DNA of 64,000 nt from Kitasatospora kifunensis (GCF_014203855.1 NZ_JACHJV010000001.1:5704001-5768000), one strand, 5' to 3'; positions 7,964 to 16,517 are shown, numbered from the stretch's first letter. Notes: generated by a model from the sequence alone, not told the origin. Translations and numbers: made by a program.

Positions 7964-7992
7964 GTGACACTCTCAGAGCGTGAGGGTGTCAC
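7964..7992. terminator. Hairpin between the surface-protein gene and glnII
   Basis: Twelve-base arms (gtgacactctca / tgagggtgtcac, one wobble pair) with a 5-base loop. The hairpin insulates the surface-protein gene from the glnII promoter, which starts about 15 bp later. Confidence 0.6.
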
Positions 7993-8005
7993 TTCGGACA
8001 GTCGG

Positions 8006-8043
8006 TTCACATGCTGGTTACACAAGAGGAACAACGGGGAAAC
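8006..8043 (+). promoter_or_regulatory. GlnR boxes in the glnII promoter
   Basis: Four half-sites with strict 11-bp period: ttcac, gttac, ggaac and gaaac, each separated by six bases. This matches the actinobacterial GlnR a/b-site pattern (GTnAC-n6-GAAAC) known in front of glnA and glnII. It implies nitrogen-responsive control by GlnR, about 53 bp before the GTG start. Confidence 0.8.
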
Positions 8044-8096
8044 GGCGGCTTGCGACGCTACGCGGGCACCCACCGAGACATGCGAGGTAGACCGCC

Positions 8097-9119
8097 GTGG
8101 CAATCAAGGCCGAGTACATCTGGATCGACGGCACGCAGCCGACCGCCAAGCTCCGCTCCAAGACTCGGATCCTGGCCAACGCCGACAAGCTGCCGACCTG
8201 GGGCTTCGACGGTTCCTCCACCAACCAGGCCGAGGGCCACGCCTCGGACCGGGTGCTCGAGCCGGTCGCCTCCTTCCCGGACCCGATCCGCGGCGGCGAC
8301 CACATCCTGGTGCTCTGCGAGGTCAACGAGACGGACGGCACCCCGCACGTCTCCAACACCCGCGCCCTGCTGCGCCCGATCGCCGAGCGGTTCGCCGCCC
8401 AGGAGTCGATCTTCGGCATCGAGCAGGAGTACACCTTCTTCAAGGGCTCGCGCCCGCTCGGTTTCCCCGAGGGCGGTTTCCCGGCCCCGCAGGGCGGTTA
8501 CTACTGCGGGATCGGCGCCGAGGAGGTCTTCGGCCGCGAGATCGTCGAGCTGCACCTGGACCGCTGCCTGGCCGCCGGCCTTGCGATCTGCGGCATCAAC
8601 GCCGAGGTCATGCCCGGCCAGTGGGAGTTCCAGATCGGCCCGGTCGACGCGCTGACCGCCTCCGACCACCTGTGGGTCGCCCGCTACCTGCTCTACCGCA
8701 CCGCCGAGGAGTTCGGCATCGACGCCACCCTGGACGCCAAGCCGGTGCGCGGCGACTGGAACGGCGCGGGTGCGCACACCAACTTCTCCACCAAGGCGAT
8801 GCGCGAGGGCTACGACGCGATCATCACCGCCTGCGAGTCGCTCGGCGCCTCGCAGGAGATCGTGCTGGAGCACGTCAGCCAGTACGGCGACGACATCCAG
8901 GCGCGCCTGACCGGCAAGCACGAGACCGCCCCGTGGAACGTCTACTCCTACGGTGTCTCCGACCGCGGCGCCTCGGTGCGCATCCCGTGGCAGGTCGAGG
9001 TGGAGAAGAAGGGCTACATCGAGGACCGTCGCCCCAACGCCAACGTCGACCCGTACGTGGTGACCCGTCTGCTGGTCAACACCTGCTGCTCCGCGCTGGA
9101 GAAGGCCGACCAGGTCTGA
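8097..9119 (+). CDS. glnII: Glutamine synthetase type II (eukaryotic-like)
   Basis: 340 aa, cytoplasmic, ATP-dependent synthesis of glutamine from glutamate and ammonium. Type II features: short length, TWGFDGSSTNQAEG near the N-terminus, the FGIEQEYTF metal site, NAEVMPGQWEFQIGP, GAGAHTNFSTKAMR and the SDRGASVRIP signature. It is heat-labile and not adenylylated in studied streptomycetes. The GTG at 8097 is preceded by GAGGTAG. It is transcribed alone: GlnR boxes lie upstream and a strong bidirectional hairpin lies downstream. Confidence 0.95.
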   Translation: MAIKAEYIWIDGTQPTAKLRSKTRILANADKLPTWGFDGSSTNQAEGHASDRVLEPVASFPDPIRGGDHILVLCEVNETDGTPHVSNTRALLRPIAERFAAQESIFGIEQEYTFFKGSRPLGFPEGGFPAPQGGYYCGIGAEEVFGREIVELHLDRCLAAGLAICGINAEVMPGQWEFQIGPVDALTASDHLWVARYLLYRTAEEFGIDATLDAKPVRGDWNGAGAHTNFSTKAMREGYDAIITACESLGASQEIVLEHVSQYGDDIQARLTGKHETAPWNVYSYGVSDRGASVRIPWQVEVEKKGYIEDRRPNANVDPYVVTRLLVNTCCSALEKADQV

Positions 9120-9137
9120 TCGACCGTCAGCTGACCT

Positions 9138-9178
9138 GCCGCTGCCCGGCCACCCCCCGTGGGTGGCCGGGCAGCGGC
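9138..9178. terminator. Bidirectional terminator between glnII and the MFS gene
   Basis: A perfect 17-bp stem (gccgctgcccggccacc and complement) with a 7-base loop lies between two convergent genes, so it can serve both. Confidence 0.85.
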
Positions 9179-9189
9179 GTCGCACGGCC

Positions 9190-10476
9190 TCATCCGGCCG
9201 CCGCCATGGTGCGGGCGTGCACGGCCCGCGAGAGCAGCAGCGGCAACCCCGCCCCGACCAGGCCGAGGACCGCGCAGCCCCACCAGAGCGCCGCCGGGCC
9301 CAGGCCCGCGTAGACGCCCGAGCCCAGCACCAGGGCGACGAACCGGGACAGGCCGCGCGCCCAGCCCGAGGCGCCCTGGTAGCGGCCCTGCGCCCCGGGC
9401 GGCGCGAGGTCGGCCACGATCGAGGCGTAGAGCCCGCTCGCGCAGACCTCGCCCAGGCTCCACACCACCACCGTCAGCGCGAACCCCCAGGCGCTGCCCG
9501 CAAGGCCCGTCAGCGCGACGCCGGCGGTCACCAGGACGATGGCCAGCGACCAGAGCCGCAGCCGGTCGAAGCGGACCAGCCAGGCCGAGGCGAACGGCTG
9601 CAGCGTCACCACAAGCAGCGCGTTGACCACCGCCGCCAGCCCGTAGACGGTGGCCGGCAGGCCGTGGTCGCGGATCGCCAGCGGCAGTGTGAACTCGGTC
9701 TGCGCGTAGATGGCCTCGGACAGCACGATGGGCAGCAGCAGGGTCAGCAGCAGCCGGTCGCGCAGCACGATCCGGTAGCCGCCGCCGTCCCCGGCCGCCC
9801 GCTTGCCCGTGGCCCGTCCCGCCGAGCGCGGCAGCAAGGTGGCCGCCAGCAGGGCGTAGGCCAGGCAGGTGGCCGCGTCCAGCGCGAAGAGCAGCCCGTA
9901 GCCGTGCTCGGCCAGGAAGCCGCCGATGGCACCCGCCACCGCCGTACCGACGTTGATCGACCAGTGGAACAGCCCGAACGCGACCCGCCGCCGCTCGGGC
10001 CCGGTCGCGCCGCCCACCAGCGCGCCGGCGCCCGGCATGTGCAGGCTGCCGGCCGAACCCAGCGCGAGAGCCGCCAGGGTGAGGGTGGCCGGGTTCGGGG
10101 CGGCGAAGAGCAGGCCCTGCGCGGCGGCCGTGGCCAGCATGCCGGTGACCATCGCTGCGCGGCTGCCGAGGCGGTCGGTCAGCAGGCCGCCGAGCACCGG
10201 GCCGAGCAGCCCGCCCAGTCCGAGCGCGCCCAGGACGAAGGGGACCCGGTCGGTGGCGATGTGCCGGGAGCCGAGGAAGAAGACCAGGAACGGCAGCACC
10301 ATGGTGCCGATCCGGTTCACCGCCGTGCCGCCGATCACCACCCAGAACGGCCCGCCGAAGCCGCCGAACCGGGCGCGCAGGCGGCTGGGCAGACCGCTGG
10401 GCAGACCACGTGGCACGGTCGAGGGCGCTGCGGGGGTGGACACGGTGGCCCTGGGCGGTGTGAGCTGGGATGTCAT
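9190..10476 (-). CDS. MFS efflux transporter
   Basis: 428 aa with 12 predicted membrane segments after a roughly 40-residue Pro-rich N-terminal tail. The loop 2-3 segment GGLLTDRLGSRAAM is the MFS motif A (G-x-x-x-D-R-x-G-x-R). The drug/H+ antiporter-like architecture suggests export of a small molecule. The divergent ArsR-family gene starts 71 bp away and is the likely repressor. Substrate unknown. Confidence 0.82.
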   Translation of the reverse strand: MTSQLTPPRATVSTPAAPSTVPRGLPSGLPSRLRARFGGFGGPFWVVIGGTAVNRIGTMVLPFLVFFLGSRHIATDRVPFVLGALGLGGLLGPVLGGLLTDRLGSRAAMVTGMLATAAAQGLLFAAPNPATLTLAALALGSAGSLHMPGAGALVGGATGPERRRVAFGLFHWSINVGTAVAGAIGGFLAEHGYGLLFALDAATCLAYALLAATLLPRSAGRATGKRAAGDGGGYRIVLRDRLLLTLLLPIVLSEAIYAQTEFTLPLAIRDHGLPATVYGLAAVVNALLVVTLQPFASAWLVRFDRLRLWSLAIVLVTAGVALTGLAGSAWGFALTVVVWSLGEVCASGLYASIVADLAPPGAQGRYQGASGWARGLSRFVALVLGSGVYAGLGPAALWWGCAVLGLVGAGLPLLLSRAVHARTMAAAG

Positions 10477-10547
10477 GCGGGGAATCCTGCGCGGGCCGGC
10501 GAAGTTGCACCATTCATTCAGGCAGGGCCGAATCCAAGGGGGAGACC

Positions 10548-11543
10548 GTGCTCGAACTGGCCTTTTCGGCCCGCGACCTGGCGCACACCCGGCTGGCGTT
10601 CTCGCCGCTCTGGGAGGTGGTGACCAGCCTACGGGTGCTCAGCTCGCCCACCGCCCGCCCGCTGCACCGGCGCTGGGCCGACCGGACGCTGCCACGGCTG
10701 GCCGCCGCCGGGCTGACGGGCAGTCTGCTGGCCGACCTGGTCCCGGCGCGTGGCTACATCCCCGACTTCCTCAACCCGCCGCCGCCCTCGCTCACCCCCA
10801 GCCCGCGCGCCGACCTCGCGTTGGAGAGCGAGCTCGCCGTGCTGGCCGCCATCACCCCCGAGCGGATCCGCGCCGACCTCGACCGACTGCAGCCGTGGAC
10901 CCCGGCCGTGCGGGCCTTCCACCAGGACCCGGCGGCCGGTCTGCCGCAGCTGCTCACCGAGCTGCGCCGCTACTGGGAGGTCGCGCTGGCCCCGTACTGG
11001 CCGCGGCTGCGTGCGGTGCTGGAGGCGGACGTGCTGCACCAGTCGCGGCGTTTCGCCAGCGGGGGTGCGGCGGCCGTGCTGTGCGAGCTGGACGCGCGGG
11101 TCGAGTGGGGTGACGGCGATGAGGTGCTGCGGCTGCCGCAGGCCACCTGCAGCCACAGCGGCAGTTTGGCCGGGCGAGGGCTGCTGCTGGTTCCCTCGGC
11201 CTTCGTCGGGCCTTCGGTGCTGCTGGTCAACCAGCCGCCCGCGGTGGTCCAGCTCTGCTACCCGAGCCGGGGCGTCGGCGTGCTCTGGGAGCAGCCGAGC
11301 GCCGAGGTGCCGGACGCGGTCGCCGCCGTGCTCGGCCGCTCCCGCGCGCTGCTGCTCACCGAGTTGGCCGCCCCCGCCTCCACCACCGAGCTCTCGCACC
11401 GCACCGGGATGTCCGCCGCCGGCGTCTCCCAGCACCTCACCGCGCTGCGCGCCGCCGGCATCGTCTCCTCCCAGCGACTGGGCCGCTCGGTCTTCTACCA
11501 GCGCACCCAGCTCGCCGACTCACTGCTGACGGCAGCTGGCTGA
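10548..11543 (+). CDS. ArsR-family winged-helix regulator with large N-terminal domain
   Basis: 331 aa. Residues about 1-250 form an actinobacterial domain of the DUF5937 kind (LELAFSARDLAHTRLAFSPLWEVVTSLRVL). The C-terminal 65-70 residues are an ArsR HTH (LLLTELAAPASTTELSHRTGMSAAGVSQHLTALRAAGIVSSQRLGRSVFYQRT). No Cys pair for metal sensing is seen in the DNA-binding helix, so an organic ligand is more likely. Start at GTG 10548 after GGGGGAG. Divergent from the MFS pump, probably its repressor. Confidence 0.85.
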   Translation: MLELAFSARDLAHTRLAFSPLWEVVTSLRVLSSPTARPLHRRWADRTLPRLAAAGLTGSLLADLVPARGYIPDFLNPPPPSLTPSPRADLALESELAVLAAITPERIRADLDRLQPWTPAVRAFHQDPAAGLPQLLTELRRYWEVALAPYWPRLRAVLEADVLHQSRRFASGGAAAVLCELDARVEWGDGDEVLRLPQATCSHSGSLAGRGLLLVPSAFVGPSVLLVNQPPAVVQLCYPSRGVGVLWEQPSAEVPDAVAAVLGRSRALLLTELAAPASTTELSHRTGMSAAGVSQHLTALRAAGIVSSQRLGRSVFYQRTQLADSLLTAAG

Positions 11544-11550
11544 CGGTTGC

Positions 11551-13002
11551 TCAGAGCGCTGCTGCGAGTGCCCCGATGAACGCGTCCACGGTGGCCCGGT
11601 CCCGGACGGCCAGCCGCAGCCAGTCCTGCCCCAACCCCGGGAAGGTGTCCCCGCGCCGGACGGCGAAGCCCGCCACCCGCAGGCGCTCGCGCACCTGGGC
11701 GGCGCCGGGCAGGTGGATCAGCGCGAAGGAGGCGGCCGGTTCGCCGTGTACCCGGATTCCGGGCAGCTCGGCCAGCCGCTTCAGCAAGTGGGCGCGGTCC
11801 TCGGCGAGTTGCTCGGCTGCCGCCTCGGCCTCGGTCAACGCGGCTGGAGCGCTGCACAGTTCGGCGGCCAGCAGGCCAAGGCTGGAGACCGGCCAGAGGG
11901 GTTGGGCCTGGGCCAGTTCGGCGACCAGGGGGGCCGGCCCCAGCAGGTAGCCGATCCGCAGCCCGGCCAGCCCCCAGGTCTTCGTCAGGCTGCGCAACAC
12001 CACGACCTGGCCGGGGAGTTCACGCAGCGCCGCGAGCGAGGCCGGCTCGCCGGGCGCGGTGTCCATGAAGGCCTCGTCGACCACCAGGGTGCGCCCGGGG
12101 CGGGTGAGTGCGGTCAGGGCGGCGGCGGGGTGCAGGATCGAGGTCGGGTTGGTCGGGTTGCCGACCACCACCAGGTCGGCTTCGTCCGGCACCGCGCCGG
12201 GGGTGAGCCGGAAGCCGTCCTCGGGTCGCAGCAGCACCCGGCGCACGGCGATCCCGGCGTCGCGCAGCGCGGCCTCGGGCTCGGTGAACTGCGGGTGCAC
12301 CACCACCGCGTGGCGCGGCCGCAGGGTGCGGGCCAGCAGGACGAAGGCCTCGGCGGCGCCGGCGGTGAGCAGCACCTCCGCGGTGGGGCGGCCGTGGCGG
12401 GCGGCGACGGCGGCGCGGGCGGCGCTCTGCTCGGGGTAGGCGGCGAGGTCGCCGAGCGCCTCGGCCAGCGCGGTGCGCAGCCAGGCGGGCGGGGTGCCGG
12501 TGCGGACGTTCACCGCGAGGTCGACCAGGCCGGGGACGCGGACCTCGGCGTCGCCGTGGTGGCGCAGGTCCGGTTCGGCGGCCGATCGTGGGACGGCGGG
12601 CAGGGTGGTGCCGGGCAGCGTCGCGACCGCCACCGTCGACCGGCCCGACTTCCGTTTCCCGACCAGCAGCTCACCGCCGCCGAGCAGCGCGGCCGCCTCC
12701 GCCACGCTCGGCGTCCCGGTGGCGGCCAACACCCGGGTCGAGGGGTTGGGCACCGCGACCGCGCCCAGCTCGGCGGCCGGATGGCCGACCAGCGGAACGC
12801 CCAACACCCGTGCGGCGCCCAGCAGTCCGGGCTCGGCGTGGCGCTGCTCGACGGTGGCGAGCCGGCGGACCGCCGCAGCCGGGACACCCGCCGCGGCCAG
12901 TGCCTCGGCGATCAGCGCGAGCACCTCGCCCTCGGCCACCCCGGTACTCGCTCCGACACCGACCACCACGCCGTCCGCCACACCATCCATGGCACCGCTC
13001 AC
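11551..13002 (-). CDS. cobC: Fused CobE-like and CobC-like (threonine-phosphate decarboxylase) cobalamin protein
   Basis: 483 aa. Residues about 1-120 resemble the CobE/CbiG C-terminal domain (VVVGVGASTGVAEGEVLALIAEALAAAG, LATVEQRHAEPGL). Residues about 140-483 are a fold-type I PLP aminotransferase-like enzyme with the Lys in SLTKTWGLAGLRIGYL and NPTNPTS. The second half matches the Rv2231c/CobC family, which makes (R)-1-amino-2-propanol phosphate or works nearby in nucleotide-loop assembly. GTG 13002 is preferred because GGAGGGAG precedes it; ATG 12990 is possible. It lies away from the main cob operon. The ribosome-binding site lies inside the stem of the alpha-galactosidase terminator. 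Confidence 0.82.
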   Translation of the reverse strand: MSGAMDGVADGVVVGVGASTGVAEGEVLALIAEALAAAGVPAAAVRRLATVEQRHAEPGLLGAARVLGVPLVGHPAAELGAVAVPNPSTRVLAATGTPSVAEAAALLGGGELLVGKRKSGRSTVAVATLPGTTLPAVPRSAAEPDLRHHGDAEVRVPGLVDLAVNVRTGTPPAWLRTALAEALGDLAAYPEQSAARAAVAARHGRPTAEVLLTAGAAEAFVLLARTLRPRHAVVVHPQFTEPEAALRDAGIAVRRVLLRPEDGFRLTPGAVPDEADLVVVGNPTNPTSILHPAAALTALTRPGRTLVVDEAFMDTAPGEPASLAALRELPGQVVVLRSLTKTWGLAGLRIGYLLGPAPLVAELAQAQPLWPVSSLGLLAAELCSAPAALTEAEAAAEQLAEDRAHLLKRLAELPGIRVHGEPAASFALIHLPGAAQVRERLRVAGFAVRRGDTFPGLGQDWLRLAVRDRATVDAFIGALAAAL

Positions 13003-13010
13003 CTGTGGTT

Positions 13011-13053
13011 CTCCCTCCGCGCCCCGGAATCCCACCACGGGGCGCGGAGGGAG
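13011..13053 (-). terminator. Hairpin between alpha-galactosidase and cobC
   Basis: A perfect 16-bp stem (ctccctccgcgccccg and complement) with an 11-base loop, 22 bp beyond the alpha-galactosidase stop. Its distal arm holds the GGAGGGAG ribosome-binding site of the CobE-CobC gene, so a read-through transcript would have that site sequestered. Confidence 0.7.
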
Positions 13054-13074
13054 GTCAATCAAGGCCCGGACCGG

Positions 13075-14778
13075 TCACTGCTCGGTCCACCGCTGGTTGG
13101 CGCCGCCGTTGCAGCTGTAGACCTCGACCGGGACCCCGTTCACGTTGCCGGAGGGCAGGTTGCCGCCGGTCACGTCCAGGCAGAGCCCGTACGCGCTCGG
13201 CGTGGTGATGCTGCCGTCGGCGTTCACCGTCCACTTCTGCCCGGCGCTGCCGTCGCAGGGCTCGAGCTGCGCCGGGGTGCCCGAACTGAGGCTGCCGCCG
13301 GCCGTGCCCAGGCACTGGGTGCCGTTGTAGGTGCGCAGGTCGCCGTTGGACCCGGCGGCCCAGTGCTGGTTGGCACCGCCGTTGCAGTCCCAGATCTCCA
13401 GCTTCGTGCCGGGGGCGGTCTGGTTGTCGTAGGCGTCCAGGCAGCGGCCCGAGGACTGCGAGACCAGCAGGTGCGAGGGGCCGACGCTGACGTTCAGCGG
13501 CGACACCCGGTACATCACCGAGCCGCCGGGCGGCACGCTCGCACTGATGCTGCCGTCCTGGCTGACGGTGGAGGTGTGCGCCCACAGGTCGTTCAGCTGG
13601 TAGCCGCCGACCGCCGCCGGCAGGCCGAGTGCCGAAGCCGTGGTGGAGATGGTGGCCGGAGCACTGCTCTCGTTGAAGAGCACCGTCGCCACATCGCCGT
13701 TCGCCAGCGGCCTGCGCAGCACGTCGAGGCCGCCGGTGCTGCTCACCTCGGTGCCCTGGACGCCGAGCGAGTCCTGGTCGACCGCTATCACGTCCTTGTC
13801 CAGGTAGAGCCCGAGCATCTGCTGGGTGATCGGAAAGCCCGGGTCGGCGGGGGTGGCGGCGGCGCGCAGGTCGGCGCCGGAGATCAGCGGAGCCGCCAGC
13901 ACGGAGGCCAGCGACAGCTCGGACTTGGACTCGTCGTAGGTCAACTGGGCGGACAGGTTGGAGTAGTTGCCGGTGGCCAGCATGTCGATGTCGTTCCAGG
14001 CGCCGGGACCGGCGTACTGGGCCTTGTCGAGGTCGGCGTGGACCAGCCGGGTGAGCCCGGCGAAGGAGGAGTCGCGATCGCCGTCGATCCGCCACAGGTT
14101 GGCCACGCTCTTGCCCCAGACCCACGGGGTCTCACCCTGCGCGGCCGGCTGCAGCGAGAGGCTGAAGACGATGGGGCGCCCGGTGGCGGCCAGCGCGTCG
14201 CGCATCCAGCCGTCGCGGGTCTCAAGGGGCAGCTTCTCGTCGCCGACCCGCTGATTGGGGTCGCTGGCAAGGCAGTTGTCGTACTTGAGGTAGTCCACGC
14301 CCCAGGAGGCGAAGGTGCGTGCGTCCTGCTGCTCGTGGTCCAGGCTGCCGGGGAAGCCCTGGCAGGTGTGCAGGGTCGGGCTCTCGTAGAGGCCGAACTT
14401 GAGGCCCTTGCTGTGCACGTACGCGGCGGTGGCGGCCATGCCGTCGGGGAACTTGGTGGGGTCGGCGACCAGGTTGCCGTTCGCGTCGCGGCTGCGGGCC
14501 GGCCAGCAGTCGTCGACGTTGACGTACTGGTAGCCGGCGTCGCGCAGCCCGGAGGAGGCCATGAAGTCGGCGGTCTCCTTCACCAGGGCCTCGCTGGTGT
14601 TGCAGCCGAAGGTGTTCCAGTCGTCCCAGCCCATCGGCGGGGTCAGGGCGACGCCGTTGCCCAGGGCTTGGGCGGGGGCGGCCGCCAGGACGGCGCCGGC
14701 GCCCAGGCCGGGCAGCGCGAGGGAGAGGGCGAGCAGGGTGCGGGTGGTCAGTGAGCTGAGCCGACGGTGGGGCGTCAT
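13075..14778 (-). CDS. Secreted alpha-galactosidase (GH27) with ricin-type lectin domain
   Basis: 567 aa. A signal peptide (about 1-38, ending APAQA) directs secretion. The GH27 barrel begins LTPPMGWDDWNTFGCN. The nucleophile is Asp167 in YLKYDN, and the acid/base lies in the Asp234-x-Asp236 segment of WRIDGDRDSS. A C-terminal beta-sandwich follows, then a ricin B-type lectin (about 435-567) with repeated Q-x-W units (NQHWAAG, GQKWTVN, NQRWTEQ). The enzyme would release galactose from plant galactosides outside the cell. Its upstream region holds two inverted repeats that may be regulator sites. Confidence 0.92.
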   Translation of the reverse strand: MTPHRRLSSLTTRTLLALSLALPGLGAGAVLAAAPAQALGNGVALTPPMGWDDWNTFGCNTSEALVKETADFMASSGLRDAGYQYVNVDDCWPARSRDANGNLVADPTKFPDGMAATAAYVHSKGLKFGLYESPTLHTCQGFPGSLDHEQQDARTFASWGVDYLKYDNCLASDPNQRVGDEKLPLETRDGWMRDALAATGRPIVFSLSLQPAAQGETPWVWGKSVANLWRIDGDRDSSFAGLTRLVHADLDKAQYAGPGAWNDIDMLATGNYSNLSAQLTYDESKSELSLASVLAAPLISGADLRAAATPADPGFPITQQMLGLYLDKDVIAVDQDSLGVQGTEVSSTGGLDVLRRPLANGDVATVLFNESSAPATISTTASALGLPAAVGGYQLNDLWAHTSTVSQDGSISASVPPGGSVMYRVSPLNVSVGPSHLLVSQSSGRCLDAYDNQTAPGTKLEIWDCNGGANQHWAAGSNGDLRTYNGTQCLGTAGGSLSSGTPAQLEPCDGSAGQKWTVNADGSITTPSAYGLCLDVTGGNLPSGNVNGVPVEVYSCNGGANQRWTEQ

Positions 14779-14801
14779 GAGCGCTCCTGTTTGATTGAGG
14801 G

Positions 14802-14832
14802 TGGAATCTGCCTGAAAGATGGTCAGATTCCA
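14802..14832. promoter_or_regulatory. Inverted repeat upstream of the alpha-galactosidase
   Basis: Perfect 9-bp arms tggaatctg / cagattcca separated by 13 bp, about 24-54 bp before the ATG. A second, shorter repeat (agggtt / aaccct) lies at 14873-14889. Either could bind a sugar-responsive repressor. Inference from symmetry and location only. Confidence 0.4.
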
Positions 14833-14931
14833 ACGTGATGCGACACAAACTAGCGATGTGACATTGCACCGGCAAGGGTTTGCGCAACCCTCGGAGGATG
14901 ATCATGAAGCGGTCCTGTTTGCTCCCCGCGC

Positions 14932-15438
14932 TCACTCTCGGGGCAGGGTGGCCAGCAACTTGGCCAGCAGACGCGCGAGTTCCCGCTGCTCCGGGCCGTC
15001 CAGCGCGGTGTCCACCAAGTGCTGCTCGTGCCGCAGCAGATTGCCCACCGCCGCCTCGACGGCCGCGTGCCCGTCCGCCGTCAGCTCCACCGGCACGGCC
15101 CGGCTCCCCGGCTCGGCGGGCAGGCGTCGCACCAGGCCGGCCCGTTCGGCCCGGTCCACCCGCTGGGTGACGGCGCCCGCGGTGATCAGCGAGCGGGCGG
15201 CCAGCTCGCGGGTGGGCAGGCGATAGGGCGCTCCGGCCCGGCGCAGGGTGCTGAGCAGGTCGAGCGTGGCGTCGTCCATCGCCACCCGCGCCAGGGTGCG
15301 GCGCCGGTCGTCGGTGAGCAGCTTGGCGGCCTGCCGGATCCGGGTCAGGATCGGGATCGAGCCGACCGGCAGCTGCGGCTGCTCCCGCTGCCAGGCCCGC
15401 GCGATCGCTGCGGCGAGGTCGTCCTCCGGTTCACTCAT
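14932..15438 (-). CDS. MarR-family transcriptional regulator
   Basis: 168 aa. Winged helix around residues 55-120 (LLSTLRRAGAPYRLPTRELAARSLITAGAVTQRVDRAERAGLVRRLPAE), flanked by the dimerisation helices of the MarR fold. Divergent from an SDR gene 48 bp away. A 16-bp palindrome between them is a likely shared operator, so the protein should repress itself and the reductase. Confidence 0.88.
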   Translation of the reverse strand: MSEPEDDLAAAIARAWQREQPQLPVGSIPILTRIRQAAKLLTDDRRRTLARVAMDDATLDLLSTLRRAGAPYRLPTRELAARSLITAGAVTQRVDRAERAGLVRRLPAEPGSRAVPVELTADGHAAVEAAVGNLLRHEQHLVDTALDGPEQRELARLLAKLLATLPRE

Positions 15439-15457
15439 GCTGCTAGTCTGCCACGAA

Positions 15458-15473
15458 CGTTTAGGTCTAAACG
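15458..15473. promoter_or_regulatory. Probable MarR operator
   Basis: Perfect palindrome cgtttag-gt-ctaaacg in the short gap between the divergent marR and SDR starts. The size and spacing suit a MarR dimer. The inner tag/cta may also overlap promoter elements. Confidence 0.65.
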
Positions 15474-15485
15474 AGGGGAGCGGCC

Positions 15486-16244
15486 ATGAGCCAGGGCAAG
15501 AGCCGGACCATGCGCCAGATCATCGTCACCGGAGGCGGCACCGGCATCGGGCGGGCGGTTGCCGCCGCCTTCGCCGAGCAGGGCGAGCAGGTGGTGATCA
15601 CCGGCCGCCGCAAGGACGTCCTGGCCGAGACCGCCGCCGAACTCGGCCCGACCGTACGCGCCGTCGCCTTCGACGCCGCCGACCCGGCCCAGGTGGCCGC
15701 CGCGCTGGCCGAACTCCCGGACCAGGTCGACGTGCTGGTCAACAACGCGGGCGGCAACACCGACATCGGCGCCGAGCCCACCGAAGGCATTCCCGCGCTG
15801 GACGCCCTGGCCGCCGCCTGGCTGGCCAACCTCAACGCCAACCTGCTCTCCGCCGTCCTGGTCACCACCGCCCTGCGCAAGCGGCTGCGCCCCGGCGGTG
15901 CGGTGATCAACCTCAGCTCGATCGCCGCCCATCGCGGCGGCTCCGGCTCCTACGGCGCCGCCAAGGCCGCCGTCGAGGCGTGGACGCTCACCCTGGCCCA
16001 GCAGCTCGGCCCCGAGGGGATCACGGCCAACGTGATCGCCCCCGGCTACATCGAGGACACCGAGTTCTTCGGTGCCGGCATCTCGCCCGAGCGCCGCGCC
16101 TGGAACATCGCGGGCGCTCTCAACCAGCGCGCCGGCACCCCCGCCGACATCGCCGGCACCGCGCTCTACCTGGCCTCACCGGCGGCCGGCCACCTGACCG
16201 GCCAGACGCTGCACCTCAACGGGGGCACCTTCAGCGGGCGTTGA
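15486..16244 (+). CDS. SDR-family NAD(P)-dependent oxidoreductase
   Basis: 252 aa classical short-chain dehydrogenase. Rossmann motif TGGGTGIG near residue 15, NNAG near 90, catalytic Ser in NLSSIAA and the Tyr-x-x-x-Lys pair in SYGAAKAA. It resembles FabG-like 3-oxoacyl reductases, but the substrate cannot be assigned. Divergent from marR, so probably induced by the ligand of that regulator. A terminator follows 15 bp after the stop. Confidence 0.88.
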   Translation: MSQGKSRTMRQIIVTGGGTGIGRAVAAAFAEQGEQVVITGRRKDVLAETAAELGPTVRAVAFDAADPAQVAAALAELPDQVDVLVNNAGGNTDIGAEPTEGIPALDALAAAWLANLNANLLSAVLVTTALRKRLRPGGAVINLSSIAAHRGGSGSYGAAKAAVEAWTLTLAQQLGPEGITANVIAPGYIEDTEFFGAGISPERRAWNIAGALNQRAGTPADIAGTALYLASPAAGHLTGQTLHLNGGTFSGR

Positions 16245-16259
16245 GGCAGAGTTGAACAA

Positions 16260-16296
16260 AACCCCTGTGCGGCCCGGTCGTGGCTGCACAGGGGTT
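16260..16296 (+). terminator. Terminator after the SDR gene
   Basis: Perfect 11-bp stem (aacccctgtgc / gcacaggggtt) around a 15-base GC-rich loop. It also faces the convergent DUF397 gene, so it may act on both. Confidence 0.65.
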
Positions 16297-16310
16297 CAGT
16301 GCGGAGTGGT

Positions 16311-16517
16311 TCACACGGCGCCGAAGTCGCCTGCCCGGACTCCGGCGACGAAGGCGGACCAGGAGGCGGCAGGGACTATGAGGGCAGGCCCTTCGGGGTT
16401 CTTCGAGTCGCGGACGGGAACGACGCCGGGGAAGTTGGGGGCTACCTCGATGCAGTTGCCGCCGCTCTGGCTGTACGAGGATTTCATCCACCTGGTGTTG
16501 GTGGGGTCGATGCTCAT
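16311..16517 (-). CDS. DUF397 small protein
   Basis: 68 aa. Typical DUF397 pattern: WMKSSYSQSGGNCIEVA, then VRDSKNPEGPALIVPAASWSAFVAGVRAGDF. These proteins are encoded next to XRE/DUF5753 regulators throughout Streptomyces and may act as partner, antitoxin-like or developmental modulators (BldB/WhiJ-associated). Its ATG overlaps the stop of the upstream regulator by 4 bp (ATGA), so the pair is translationally coupled. Confidence 0.93.
   Translation of the reverse strand: MSIDPTNTRWMKSSYSQSGGNCIEVAPNFPGVVPVRDSKNPEGPALIVPAASWSAFVAGVRAGDFGAV

Noticed and set aside
11713..14754. Very long open frame opposite cobC and the alpha-galactosidase (about 1000 codons, + strand)
   Set aside because: Antisense to two well-supported genes, with Gly/Arg/Gln-rich low-complexity translation typical of GC-rich shadow frames and no domain.
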